From NCBI GenBank assembly GCA_024220525.1, contig JAMYWO010000070.1, positions 1 through 11,098 on the forward strand: DNA of 11,098 bases, in the 5' to 3' direction. Positions within the stretch are counted from its first letter, which is position 1. Every line of letters starts with the position of its first letter. Positions 1 through 8,729 of this stretch are shown in pieces. The position numbers were made by a program, and so were the translations under genes. The notes below the pieces were generated by a model, which searched no databases, was not told where the DNA came from, and saw nothing but the letters and a program-made list of their open reading frames with translations. Origin of the DNA: Cochliopodium minus. Its lineage: Eukaryota > Discosea > Himatismenida > Cochliopodiidae.

Positions 1-268
1 TATTTTTTATTTTTTATTTTTTATTTTTTATTTTTTATTTTTTATTTTTTATTTCAAATTTTTTATTTTTTATTTTATATTTTACTTAATTTTTATTTTT
101 AACTTTATTTTTTATTTTTCATTTTTTATTTTTCATTTTTTATTTTTCATTTTTTTATTTTTTATTTTTTATTTTTTATTTTTATTGTTTTTATTGTTTT
201 TATTTTTTATTTTTTATTTTTTATTTTTTGTTTTTGTTTTTGTTTTTGTTTTTATTTTTATTTTTTAG
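1..268 (+). repeat. 3' part of a kinase intron made of TATTTTT-type simple repeats
   Basis: This stretch is nearly pure T and A on the + strand. Bases 2-51 are a perfect 7-base array (A followed by six T). Later come variants with a C (about 112-150) and a GTTTTT run (about 229-253). It ends in a T-tract and AG at 267-268, immediately before a phase-2 kinase exon, so it is the downstream part of an intron. The upstream part lies at 10965-11098, at the other end of the window. Bases 1-75 are identical to 11024-11098. The ORFs rich in F, I, L and Y that cross it are translations of the repeat and not genes. Confidence 0.85.
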
Positions 269-1286
269 ATTTATTACTTCACTTGATCCAGAAGCCTCAG
301 TGAATGCAAAGGTGGGAGATTTTGGTCTCTCGCAACAAGCAGGGACGAAAATAGATCAATTTTTGGGAACATGGCAATGGGTCGCCAATGAAATTCTCGC
401 AGGTAAAAAATATGACGAGAAATCTGATGTTTACAGGTAAAAATAAAAAATAAAAAAATAAATTAATTTAATTTTAATAATTGAATTTAATTAAAAAAAT
501 TTAAATTAAATTAATTCATTTTTTTTTTCTTCAAAATAGTTTTGGTATTGTGTTTTATGAGATTGTCTCAAGAAATTTGCCATTCACAGAATTTAAAGAC
601 TACATCCAAGTCATTACTGGTAATTTTTATTTTTTCATATTTTTATATTTTTTTTTTAATAATTTTTTTTAAATTTAATTTTTTATTTGAAATTATTATT
701 ATTTTTTAAATTTTTTTTTTTTAAAGAATGGGTGGAGTATAAATGCGAAGTTTGTGGGTTTGAAGTCGCTTGCCAGAAACTTCCTACTTGTAAATATGTC
801 CAGTTGAAAGTGACTGGTAACAGAGAGGAGTTCAAAAAACAGTCCATCGTCAAAGCAATCACTCATCAACAAGTAAAAAATAAAAATCATGAGAAATAAA
901 AAAAAAAATAAAAAAATTTAATAAATAAAAATAAAAATAAAATATTATTAAATAAAATAATAAATTCTAATTTCAAAATTTTTTTTTTTTAAAAGCTAAG
1001 ACCAACAGTCCCAGAAACATGTAACAGTTCGATCAAGTCAATCATAGAACAATCATGGGACCATTCTCCTTCGAGAAGACCCAACATGAGAGCGATCGTG
1101 TCTTTTCTCACCAACACCATAGAGTTCCTTCATTCTTCTGACAGAAACCCTCCTTGGTCCTTTTGTTACAAGCCCTCTTCTTCTTTAGTTACCCACAAGT
1201 CTTATTTGGTCAATTCTAGAATGCACAAACGAAAAAAACATTATTTTGTGTTTCGTAAAAACAAAAAGAACAGCACTTTAAAGTAG
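269..1286 (+). CDS. TKL-family protein kinase, C-terminal half (four exons)
   Basis: This is the C-lobe of a serine/threonine or dual-specificity kinase of the tyrosine-kinase-like group. Exons fit GT-AG rules with compatible phases: 269-436, 540-619, 727-872 and 996-1286 (stop TAG). In order they encode a beta strand leading into DFGLS (the metal-binding DFG), the activation segment with GTWQWVANE, the helix-F motif SDVYSFGIVFYE, LPFTEF, a cysteine-rich insertion, LRPTVPETC, and the RRPNM arginine typical of the kinase end. A basic tail of about 50 residues follows. The usual APE motif reads ANE here. The N-lobe and catalytic loop are not upstream but at 9774-10964. Intron phases match across the contig ends (AT|A gives Ile of SPNI), so both pieces are one gene. 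The assignment as a TKL kinase is firm; substrate and subfamily are unknown. Confidence 0.92.
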
Positions 1287-1500
1287 AAAATGTTTTTTCT
1301 TTTGTGTTCAAGTTAATTAATAAAATTTTAATTTTGTACCCATTTATTATTTCATTCAATCTTTACTTTGAAAGAAGATTTTTTTTTTGAAACATGAGTC
1401 ATTTTAGTTTGATGTCATTTTTGAATAATTCAAATCAATTTTCTTTGAATGTTTTTTTGCATTTAAAAAAATATTTTTTGAAATTATATTTTCAAAGAAA
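1287..1500 (+). promoter_or_regulatory. Intergenic spacer with a possible poly(A) signal
   Basis: This AT-rich spacer separates the kinase stop codon from the next start codon. An AATAAA hexamer at 1319-1324 lies 32 bases after the stop and could serve polyadenylation, but the hexamer is weak evidence in such AT-rich DNA. The promoter of the downstream gene is presumably here, though no recognisable core element is visible. Confidence 0.3.
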
Positions 1501-4500
1501 ATGAAAAAAAAAATGTATTCTATCGAAGAATTCAATTCTATTACAAAATCCAATGAAGGAGAATATTATCTATCCAATAATGATTGGAATCTCCAAAATG
1601 CAATAAGTGAGTATTATGCCCAAAAAGAAGATATGGATCAAAATGAAGATGATGAAGAGGAAAATGAGGAAGAAGAGGATCGTGAGGACGAAGAGGATGA
1701 AGAAGAAAAGAAAAGCAAAGAATTTTATGAGAGCTTTGATTCTTTAAGGAAGATGATATATGAGATATGCCATGAGAATATACATGCCCTCTCATCTCAT
1801 CACAAAAGAAAATTGAATATCTCGTGCATTCCTGGAATAAATTTGAAGGGATGGGGGAAATTAAGATTTCCACTCTATGAAGAAGAAGCAGAGAAGATAA
1901 TGTCTCATTTGGACAATAAAGAATACAAAATATCGAAATTGGGGTAACAAATAAAAAAAATAAAAAAAAAATATTTATTTTCAGATAAATTGAATTGAAT
2001 TCATAATTTAAAGAGAAATAAAGATTGATCAACTTTTGAATGAAAATCCCCAATTTGATGAAAATTTATCTTCGGTGATCAAAGATCTGAGTTTCCATTT
2101 CGGATTGGAAAAGAGAACCTTGAAGATTGGTTTCTCCAAATTGATGATTTTGGGGAAGGGTGCATCTTTCTCTTCCAAAAACTTTGATCAAAAAGAAAAG
2201 TGCATCGCAAGAGTACTCGTCTTTCTTCCTTCTTCATACGAGGGTAAATAAAATAAATAAGAAAATAAAAAAAATAAATAAAAATGAAAAATGAAAAATC
2301 AATAAAAATAATCAAATATAGACATGTCCAAATATTACAACTTTGTTAGCAGATATAATATTTTTACTAACAAAATTTAAACTGTTGTAATATTTTTGGA
2401 CATCCCTAAATCAAATAATTAATTAAAAAAATTAAAAAAATTAAAATATAAAAAATGTAAAAATATAAAAAATAAAATAAAAAAAAATAAAAATAATGAA
2501 TAAAAAATAAAAAATAATAAATAAACTAAAAAATAAATAATAGAAAATAAATATAGAAGAAAAATGTAAAAAATCTTGTAAAATAAAAAATTCAATGTAA
2601 ATAGGAGGAGCGTTTGTGATTAAGAAAGAAGAAGATAAAAATAAAGTTGTTTCCTTTTCAGAGAAAGAAAAAGAGTACGAATACTGCTACTTGGCGTTAA
2701 CCAATACTACCAACTTTGAAATGAAGGAATTGAGTTGCGGAGTAATGACTTTTTTGGTATATGAAATAATGGACGAATCAGCGATTTACCAAGAAATAAA
2801 CTTGGTAGAAGATATTCTTCCAAGACTTTTTCGCAAGTGGATTTTTTACAATGACGCGCCTCAATTTCTGATTTTCCCTCTTGGCAACAAATATGAAGTG
2901 TTTTCTTTAGATATTTACCCTGCCTCTTTTAAGCAAGATGACAAAGAAATTCTTCGGAGATTAATAGAAATCAACCAATTGCTCGGAAATTCTTTAACTT
3001 TGCTTTTTTCGGAGGAAAGTTCGTTTCAGATGAAGAATCTCTACTTACTCGATGAAGACAATGAATTCCCCAAATTGGAAATCGAAGGATTTGTTGAATT
3101 GCACCCAAAAAACAAAATTCGTATGTTTGAATGTGGTGGCGTCACTGCTGATTCAACTAACTATATCTACAACGTTCAAGATGATCAACAGATAGAAATC
3201 AAATCAAACTATTTTATCTTCATCATACCCAACTTGTTCAAAATCAATTTCTTTTCAAAGTACGATCTCGAATATTATACCTACAAATTGGAAAAGAATC
3301 CTTCTTTGTTGATTTGGGATCCCCAACTCTTTTTTCTGTCCACCGAGGCTACCAAAGAATTTGTTCTCACTTTTCTCCTTTGCATGAAATCTTGCTCCTT
3401 GAAAGTTCCTAAACCAATTCTCTTCAACATCTTCAAATTGTTTCTCCCTAATAACTTTACCCTTCAAATCATTCATAATGTGGATTTGAGCGATTTCTGT
3501 GGGGAGGTTGACATGTTCATCACCTTTTTGGCTAAAAGTGGTCATTTAGAAACTTTTAAAGTGATGTTGAACTTGTTGTTGGAACATAAACTTTCTCCAA
3601 AAATACTTGTCAAGAAGTACTTGGAAAAAATAGGTTGGGAATCCGTCAAAGAAGATATCAAAAAATTTGTTCAAAACAGAATTCACTTGAGCTATTCTCG
3701 CGATCTGGTATCTTACATAAGCAGGAAAATAGAAAATTGTCAAGATTTAATCAACATTATGTTAGATATTATCTTGCATTGTAATGATTACACTCTTGAT
3801 AGTATACTCTTTGCAACTCAACATGCTAACATTGAATCTCTACACGACTATTACTCCCGATCTGTCAAAAGAAAAGATCTTAAAAGTCACATCTACGTGG
3901 AAGATTTGAAAATGATCTCCAAAGAAAAAGGTAAACTGTTTGAACAACTTATGGTCGAACATTATTTCAAACATGCTTCTTACGTGAAAGTATTTCCTAT
4001 TTTGTTGGATCTGTTGAGTTTTGAGAGATGTGATCAATACATCCAAAACCAAATTGTCAACTCGGGCGGAATATTTAACTGCAAAAAATTGGTCGATTAT
4101 TTGATGTCTTTGGATATAAGAATCTGCCAAAATCTCAAAACTCTGAACTCAGTTTTTATAGATAGAATCAATTCATTAGAGAAACAGCTTGAAAACAAAA
4201 CTCCTCCATCTACCAAAAATGAAAAAATGATCAATTTTGTAAAGAATCCCCTTGGTAGAAGTGACATTGATCTTTTTTTCACCAAAAACACCAGTGAATC
4301 TACTTTCAGAGGATTTACAGGTAAGAAACAAGCAAAAACTCTCGCAAATGTTTACAGAGCATACGCTGATGTCACTGTTACTGGGGGAGGTGGTAATTTA
4401 ATTTGTTTTTGTTTATTTAGTTTTTTAAAAAAAAAAAATAATCACAAAATTTTTTTCAATATTTTCGTTAGGGAAAACAACTCTCAGGTTGGTGAAAAAG

Positions 4501-5118
4501 AATTCTCATTACTTGAAAAAACTAAAGAATTATGAAAGTGAACTAAATATGATCAAAAATGAATTGACCAAGATAAATAAATTCTTTGAGAAGATGGGAT
4601 GGGAACTTCCTAAAAAAGAAAAGCTACCAGAAATTTCACGAAATGAAAAACCTCAAGCTCCTCTCTTTGGAATTCCGTCGCCTTTTGGAACCAGTTCATT
4701 CAATTTGAATAAAAAAGAAAATGTTAATGAAAAAACTATAGAAAAGAAAAGAGAGATAGAAACCCATGCTAACAAACCCATTCCTTTAAAAATCAATCCA
4801 ATCACTCCAAATAAGATAGAAAATGATGTTTTTATGGATAAATATCGTGACAATGTTGAAATTTCAAGATCTCCTTCTCCTTTTGGCTCTGAATTCGAAA
4901 AAAGAATTGAAAACAAAATTCTGGAGTCTCAAAAACCCAAAATGAGCCGAAAGATAGAACAGATCAACAACGAAGATGTATTCTCCAAAGATGATATCGT
5001 CGAAAAAAAGAGGAAAATTGATCCCCTAGAAAATGATTGGGTACCCGTCAACTTTAACAACGAGAATAATCCTATTCACAAAGTAGAAGATAAAAATCTT
5101 GAAGATAATATGAAATAG
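1501..5118 (+). CDS. UBA-like domain plus degenerate 2OG-Fe(II) oxygenase-like protein (four exons)
   Basis: Exons 1501-1943, 2014-2243, 2605-4392 and 4472-5118 join in frame (3108 nt, 1035 residues, stop TAG). Residues about 5-42 resemble the UBA-like domain of p97/UBX cofactors (EEFNSIT, then YLSNNDWNLQNAISEYY). A run rich in Asp and Glu follows (about 43-75). The next part follows the plan of a large 2OG-Fe(II) oxygenase family seen in fungi and amoebae: a GWGKLRFPL strand, KLMILGKGASF, VLVFLPSSYEGGAFVI, and much later FRGFTGKKQAKTLA. Against the family pattern as I remember it, the HxD iron motif reads NFD (2180-2188), the distal iron His is Phe (2715-2717) and the 2OG-binding Arg is Met (2745-2747). 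A catalytically dead protein is therefore inferred. The long middle is helical and unrecognised. The C-terminus is charged, with two SPFG motifs and a KKRKID patch that may be a nuclear signal. ATG at 1513 is an alternative start. Confidence 0.85.
2244..2604 (+). other. Intron 2 of the oxygenase-like gene, A-rich, hosting a MITE-like element
   Basis: This 361-base GT-AG intron (phase 1) separates LPSSYEG from GAFVIKK. Unlike the T-rich introns of the kinase, its coding strand is mostly runs of A with isolated T. The only structured part is the palindromic element at 2319-2408. No further coding potential is visible. Confidence 0.85.
2319..2408 (+). mobile_element. MITE-like palindromic element, copy 1
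   Basis: This is a compact palindrome inside an intron. The outer arms are 2324-2341 (atgtccaaatattacaac) and 2384-2403 (gttgtaatatttttggacat); the inner arms are 2342-2349 (tttgttag) and 2367-2375 (ctaacaaaa). It is bounded by TA on both sides (2319-2320 and 2407-2408), as expected of a TA target duplication made by Tc1/mariner-type transposases. A second copy lies in opposite orientation at 6224-6307. It has no coding capacity. Two diverged copies in unrelated genes argue for a transposed element rather than a local hairpin. The Tc1/mariner assignment is an inference from the TA ends only. Confidence 0.72.
4393..4471 (+). other. Intron 3 of the oxygenase-like gene
   Basis: This short phase-1 intron runs from GTAATTTA to a TTCGTTAG acceptor. 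Splicing joins a glycine-rich loop (TGGGG) to KTTLRLVKK and restores the reading frame; without splicing the frame terminates shortly after 4500 and loses the C-terminal 215 or so residues. Confidence 0.85.
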
Positions 5119-5305
5119 ATAATGATTATGTTTATTAAAATTCGTTTATTGATAGTTAAATCATTCATCTTTCTTCCTTATTTTTTAAACAGTGTCAAAT
5201 AAAAAAAATAAAAAAAAAATTTTGAAGGTAGAAAAGAAAATATCATACAGTTCATTTTTCACATTATCAATAAAAAAAAACATAATTCAGGATTCATAAT
5301 CATAA
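5119..5305 (+). promoter_or_regulatory. Intergenic spacer between the oxygenase-like and CH genes
   Basis: This AT-rich spacer of 187 bases contains AATAAA-like hexamers near 5198-5203 and A-runs. It must hold the 3' end of the upstream transcript and the promoter of the CH gene, but no specific element can be recognised. Confidence 0.3.
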
Positions 5306-7607
5306 ATGAAGAATTTTAGAGAAAAATTGACAGTGGATAGTAATAATACCAATAAGAAAGAAACCAATACTATCAGACGTAAAAAATTTCAAGAGTCCGT
5401 TCGTGAGAAGGAACATAAAGGTAAAAAAATGAAGGAATATTTTTGGGAAGGATAGAAAAATATCGTTAAACAAATATTTATCTTATGATAAAGAAGATCA
5501 TTAATTCTACAAAATTTGAAATTATTACTATTTCGAATAATATTAGCCAAAAAAAAATTTATATATTTTCAAAAAGGAAATTATATTTATATTATAACAC
5601 AAATCAACAATATGTAGAGTTTATTTTGATATAAATGTCATTTCATAATACATCTAACAAAATTTCCATCTTCGATGAATAGTATATAGAAATTGGGCAA
5701 ACTGGATCTTGATGAAGGGGAAGAAAAATGTGAAAATAGAAAGCTTCGAGACAGATTTTGTGGATGGAATCAAGCTCATTCAATTCACAGAAGCCTTAAC
5801 CTCCTTGGAATTCAAATATGATTCTAATCCAAAGCACGATTTTGCAAGAATAGCAAATATTAACGTGGCATTGGATTTCTTCAGGGGAGCAAAGGTTCAA
5901 TTGAGTGCACAAGCTGAGGATTTTTTGAAGGGAAATTTGGGTAAAAGAAAATTAAAGAAATATTTGAATATATCAATTTTAAACATCATATATGTTCTTC
6001 AATCTTTCAATATTTAAGATTATAAGTTTATTATTTGAAGATCATCTTCCAAAATTTAAAGATTATAGTTTTAAATTTCTATATTTTTGATTATTCAAGA
6101 TCATTTCGGATCAAACAACTTCATATTTATTTATTATTAATATCAAACATTGACAAAAAATATTAAATCAATATCATCTGATTTTTATCTCACAATGATT
6201 CAAAAAAAAATACAATTGATAATTAGGGATGTTCAAAATTTTACAACAGTTTAAATTTTGTTAGTAATTATATCTGCTAACAAAGTTGTAAATTTTGGAC
6301 ATTTCTAAATGATAATTTGGATACGTTTTTTTTATTATTCAACATTTAATTTCAATAGTATCTTACGTAAGATATAAAAATTGATCCAAATTGCATGGCG
6401 CAAATTAAATTCTTACAAAAAAAAATTTTAAATTTAAAGGTTGATATATCACAATCATCATTTCTTTGTATTTTCATTTCGTTTGCTAATTTTATTTTTG
6501 AATTTAAATAGGAAACATATTAGGATTTTTCTGGATTTTGATTCAGAGATTTCAGATCATTCGTGGAGGCAAGGAGCCAATGAAGAAAATGACCAAGGAG
6601 GAAGTCTTCCAATGGATCGAGAACTACATTTCAGAATACGACGGATCCAGCGAATACAGACCAATGGACATCAGCAAGTAAGTTTCACTAAATAAAAAAT
6701 GAAAAAATGAGTTCTTCCATCATCTCATTTAAAATTTTAAAAAATAGATTGAAAGATGGAAATGTTTTAGCATGGATGGTATTTTATTTTTTATTTTTCA
6801 CTTATTCAATATTTATTTTATACTTTTTTGTTTTTATATTTTATTTTTTATTTTTATTTTTCACTTATTTAGATTTAATTTTTTATATTTTATTTTTTAT
6901 TCATATTTTTTCAGTTTTTATTTTTTATCACTATTTTCTATTTTTCATTTTATTTTTATTTGATGCATTTTACATTTTTTTGTTTTTATTTCTCTCATTT
7001 TTTTTAGGTGCATCAAACAGATCCTACTGCAATCAATTTGGACGAACTTAAGGACATGACAGTTCAGGAGAGATTGGACAAAGCTTTGGATGCAGCTAGA
7101 GATGTTTTGGGAGTTCCTCAGTTGATCACCTCTGACGTGTTGATGGAAGATGAGCCTCACGAATTATCTGTACTTGCTTACCTATACACTTTTAAAGCTA
7201 TTGCTGAAGAATATCGTAACAAAAGGTACTTTTTTATTTGATTTTCATTGTTTTCTTCAACATTTATTTTTTTTTAAAAGAAATTTATTCTAATTTAAAG
7301 TTTATTTTTATTTTTTTTTTGAAAGTATTTTAATTTTTAATTTAAAAAATTTAAATTTTTGCAGTTTTTGAAAATCATATGTTCACATTTTTTATATAGA
7401 TTTGATTAATTAAACAGTTTGTTTTTTTTTTAAATTATGGATTATTAATAAAACAGTTTTTTTTTTTAAAAAAAATTAATATATTTGAATTTTCTTTTTT
7501 CAAAAGATTGCAGCAAGAGGAAGAGTACAACAAGAAATTCAGGGAAATAGAAGAACAAAGAAGACAGGAGGAAGAAAAGAGAAGAAAGGAGGAAGAGGAG
7601 AGAAGGA
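5306..7607 (+). CDS. Tandem calponin-homology (CH1-CH2) actin-binding protein, 3' end lost
   Basis: Six exons fit: 5306-5420, 5683-5940, 6512-6677, 6748-6778, 7008-7225 and 7507 to about 7607. After a basic leader of about 38 residues, CH1 is recognisable from NWANWIL, FETDFVDGIKLIQF, ANINVALDFF and NILGFFWILIQRFQI. CH2 runs from TKEEVFQWIENY through LKDGNVLAWMVHQTDP, ALDAARDVLGVPQL and ELSVLAYLYTFK. A strongly charged Glu/Arg/Lys helix (EEQRRQEEEKRRKEEEE) follows and looks like the start of a coiled coil. This order matches the actin-binding heads of alpha-actinin, cortexillin and filamin-type cross-linkers; which one cannot be told because the gene is interrupted by bacterial DNA near 7607. 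The frame happens to stay open into the bacterial gene, which is a chimera. Exon 4 is only 31 bases. Confidence 0.88.
5941..6511 (+). other. Large intron of the CH gene, hosting a MITE-like element
   Basis: This phase-1 intron of 571 bases interrupts CH1 between FLKGNL and NILGFFW. It starts GTAAAAG and ends AAATAG. It is more mixed in sequence than the other introns. The palindromic element at 6224-6307 lies in its middle. Apart from read-through of the preceding exon to 6017, nothing coding is visible. Confidence 0.85.
6224..6307 (-). mobile_element. MITE-like palindromic element, copy 2 (opposite orientation)
   Basis: This copy closely matches the reverse complement of 2319-2408, including shared internal words such as tttgttagtaa and tatctgctaacaaagttgt. 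The outer arms are 6229-6247 and 6285-6302; TA flanks it at 6224-6225 and 6306-6307. It is about 6 bases shorter in the centre and has point differences, so the copies are diverged and not a recent duplication. It sits in an intron of the CH gene. Confidence 0.72.
6779..7007 (+). other. T-rich intron inside CH2
   Basis: This phase-0 intron is made of T-tracts with scattered A, C and G and ends in a long T-run and TTTTTAG. Its removal joins LAWM to VHQTDP, the expected CH2 sequence. The ORFs of 63-114 residues crossing it are rich in Phe, Leu, Ile and Tyr. They mimic membrane proteins but are translated intron. Confidence 0.85.
7226..7506 (+). other. Intron between CH2 and the coiled-coil exon
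   Basis: This phase-2 intron of 281 bases starts GTACTTTT and ends TCAAAAG. It joins EEYRNK to RLQQEEEY and is low-complexity T and A throughout, with no other feature seen. Confidence 0.82.
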
Positions 7608-7612
7608 GTCCG
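7600..7612. other. Eukaryote-to-bacterium sequence junction
   Basis: Within a few bases the sequence passes from a purine-rich coiled-coil exon (gaggagagaaggag) to GC-rich bacterial coding DNA (cgaagcggccgcccgg). Codon use, GC content and gene structure all change at this point. The exact base cannot be fixed without either parent sequence. A NotI-type octamer (gcggccgc, 7615-7622) lies just downstream and may be chance in GC-rich DNA. Confidence 0.85.
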
Positions 7613-8698
7613 AAGCGGCCGCCCGGCCTCGCGGATCGCCTGCGTGCCCGTTTCGCCGGGCTTTCCGCCTGGGTCGAGAGGCATCGCTGGCCCTCGATCG
7701 TCGTCGCCGTGATCGCGATGTTCGTCGGGAGCGTGTTCGGCGGCTATTGGATCGCCGAGCGGCTCGACCTGCGCGGCAGCGAGCGCGTGGCGCGTGACAC
7801 CCTGGACGACATGAAGCGCAGCGCCGCGGCGACCGGGCCGGCGGTGGCGCCACGATACGCGCGCATCGAGGAGCTGCCGGACTTTCCGAAATATACCGAG
7901 GCCGAGCCCGGCAAGCCCATGCCGACCCTCGAGGAAAAGCCGCCGGTGAAGAAGGTCGCCGCGGCGTTTCCCGCGGAACAGACATGGCGCCGCAACGCGG
8001 TGCCGTTTCGCGATCTCAAGGGCAAGCCGCTGGTCGCGATCGTGATCGACGATGTCGGTCTCGACCGCGCGCGCTCGAAACGTGCCTGGGAACTGCCGGG
8101 ACCGATGACCATGTCGTTCCTGCCCTATGCCAAGGATCTGCCCGAGCAGGCGCGCGCCGCGCGGGCGCGCGGGCATGAGTTGATGCTGCACATGCCGATG
8201 GAACCCAATGGCCGCAACGATCCCGGACCGGGCGCCCTGATGGTCTCGATGTCCGATGCGGAGCTGCGCCAGAAGCTGCTGGTCGCGCTCGAGAGTTTCG
8301 GCGGCTATGTCGGCATCAACAATCACATGGGCAGCCGCTTCACCGCCAACCGGCCCGACATGGAACTGGTGATGCGGCAGCTCAAGCCGCGCGGCCTGAT
8401 GTTCCTGGATTCGCGGACCAGCCCGCAATCGGTCGGCGATCAGACGGCGCAGGAGATCGGCGTGCCGTCGATCGTGCGCCACGTCTTCCTCGACGACGAG
8501 GACACGGTCGAGGCGGTGCGACGCAAGCTTGCCGAGACGGAAGCGGTGGCGCGCCGTCAGGGCTTCGTGGTGGCGATCGGCCATCCGCACGAATCGACGC
8601 TGCAGGCGCTGGCCGAGTGGCTGCCGACGGTCCAGGGCAAGGGCCTCGCGCTCGCGCCCTCGACCGCGATATTGCGCAAGCGCAACGGTTGGGATTGA
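7608..8698 (+). CDS. Divergent polysaccharide deacetylase family protein (bacterial), 5' end missing
   Basis: This is the bacterial portion of an ORF ending in TGA at 8696-8698, about 362 residues. A cationic N-terminal segment leads to one membrane helix (WPSIVVAVIAMFVGSVFGG), so an inner-membrane-anchored protein with an outward domain is likely. The catalytic-type domain shows VAIVIDDVG, ELMLHMPMEP, VGINNHMGSRFT, LMFLDSRTSP, VFLDDEDT and VVAIGHPHE, the pattern of the divergent polysaccharide deacetylase (YibQ/DUF610-like) family found in proteobacteria, often near cell-wall hydrolase genes. Enzyme activity is not established from sequence. The native start codon and a few N-terminal residues are absent, replaced in frame by the protist coiled coil. 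GC-rich third codon positions suggest an alphaproteobacterial source, perhaps Rhodospirillales-like. Confidence 0.88.
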
Positions 8699-8717
8699 GT
8701 CGCGCCAACGACAAGTT

Positions 8718-8723
8718 GGAGGA
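8718..8723 (+). promoter_or_regulatory. Shine-Dalgarno site deciding the GTG start of the GGT gene
   Basis: GGAGGA ends 6 bases before GTG at 8730. The site fixes GTG as start in preference to ATG at 8751. Its presence shows that this block is organised for bacterial translation. Confidence 0.78.
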
Positions 8724-8729
8724 AGCGAC

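Noticed and set aside
1-268. Telomere repeats at both contig ends
   Set aside because: The 7-base A plus six-T arrays at the two ends run in the same direction, recur internally at 9660, and are bounded by splice sites of kinase exons, so they are intron repeats.
4383-4479. P-loop-like sequence GGGGKTT formed across an intron in the oxygenase-like gene
   Set aside because: It sits in a loop matching the C-terminal part of the oxygenase-like family, without the hydrophobic strand and Walker B context of a nucleotide-binding domain.
6707-7051. Possible small membrane protein rich in Phe, Leu and Ile
   Set aside because: It is a translation of a T-rich intron plus a misframed piece of CH2 exon; removing the intron restores the CH2 sequence.
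7615-7622. NotI octamer gcggccgc near the junction as evidence of a cloning linker
   Set aside because: It lies within continuous bacterial coding sequence, no vector sequence adjoins it, and such octamers arise by chance in GC-rich DNA.
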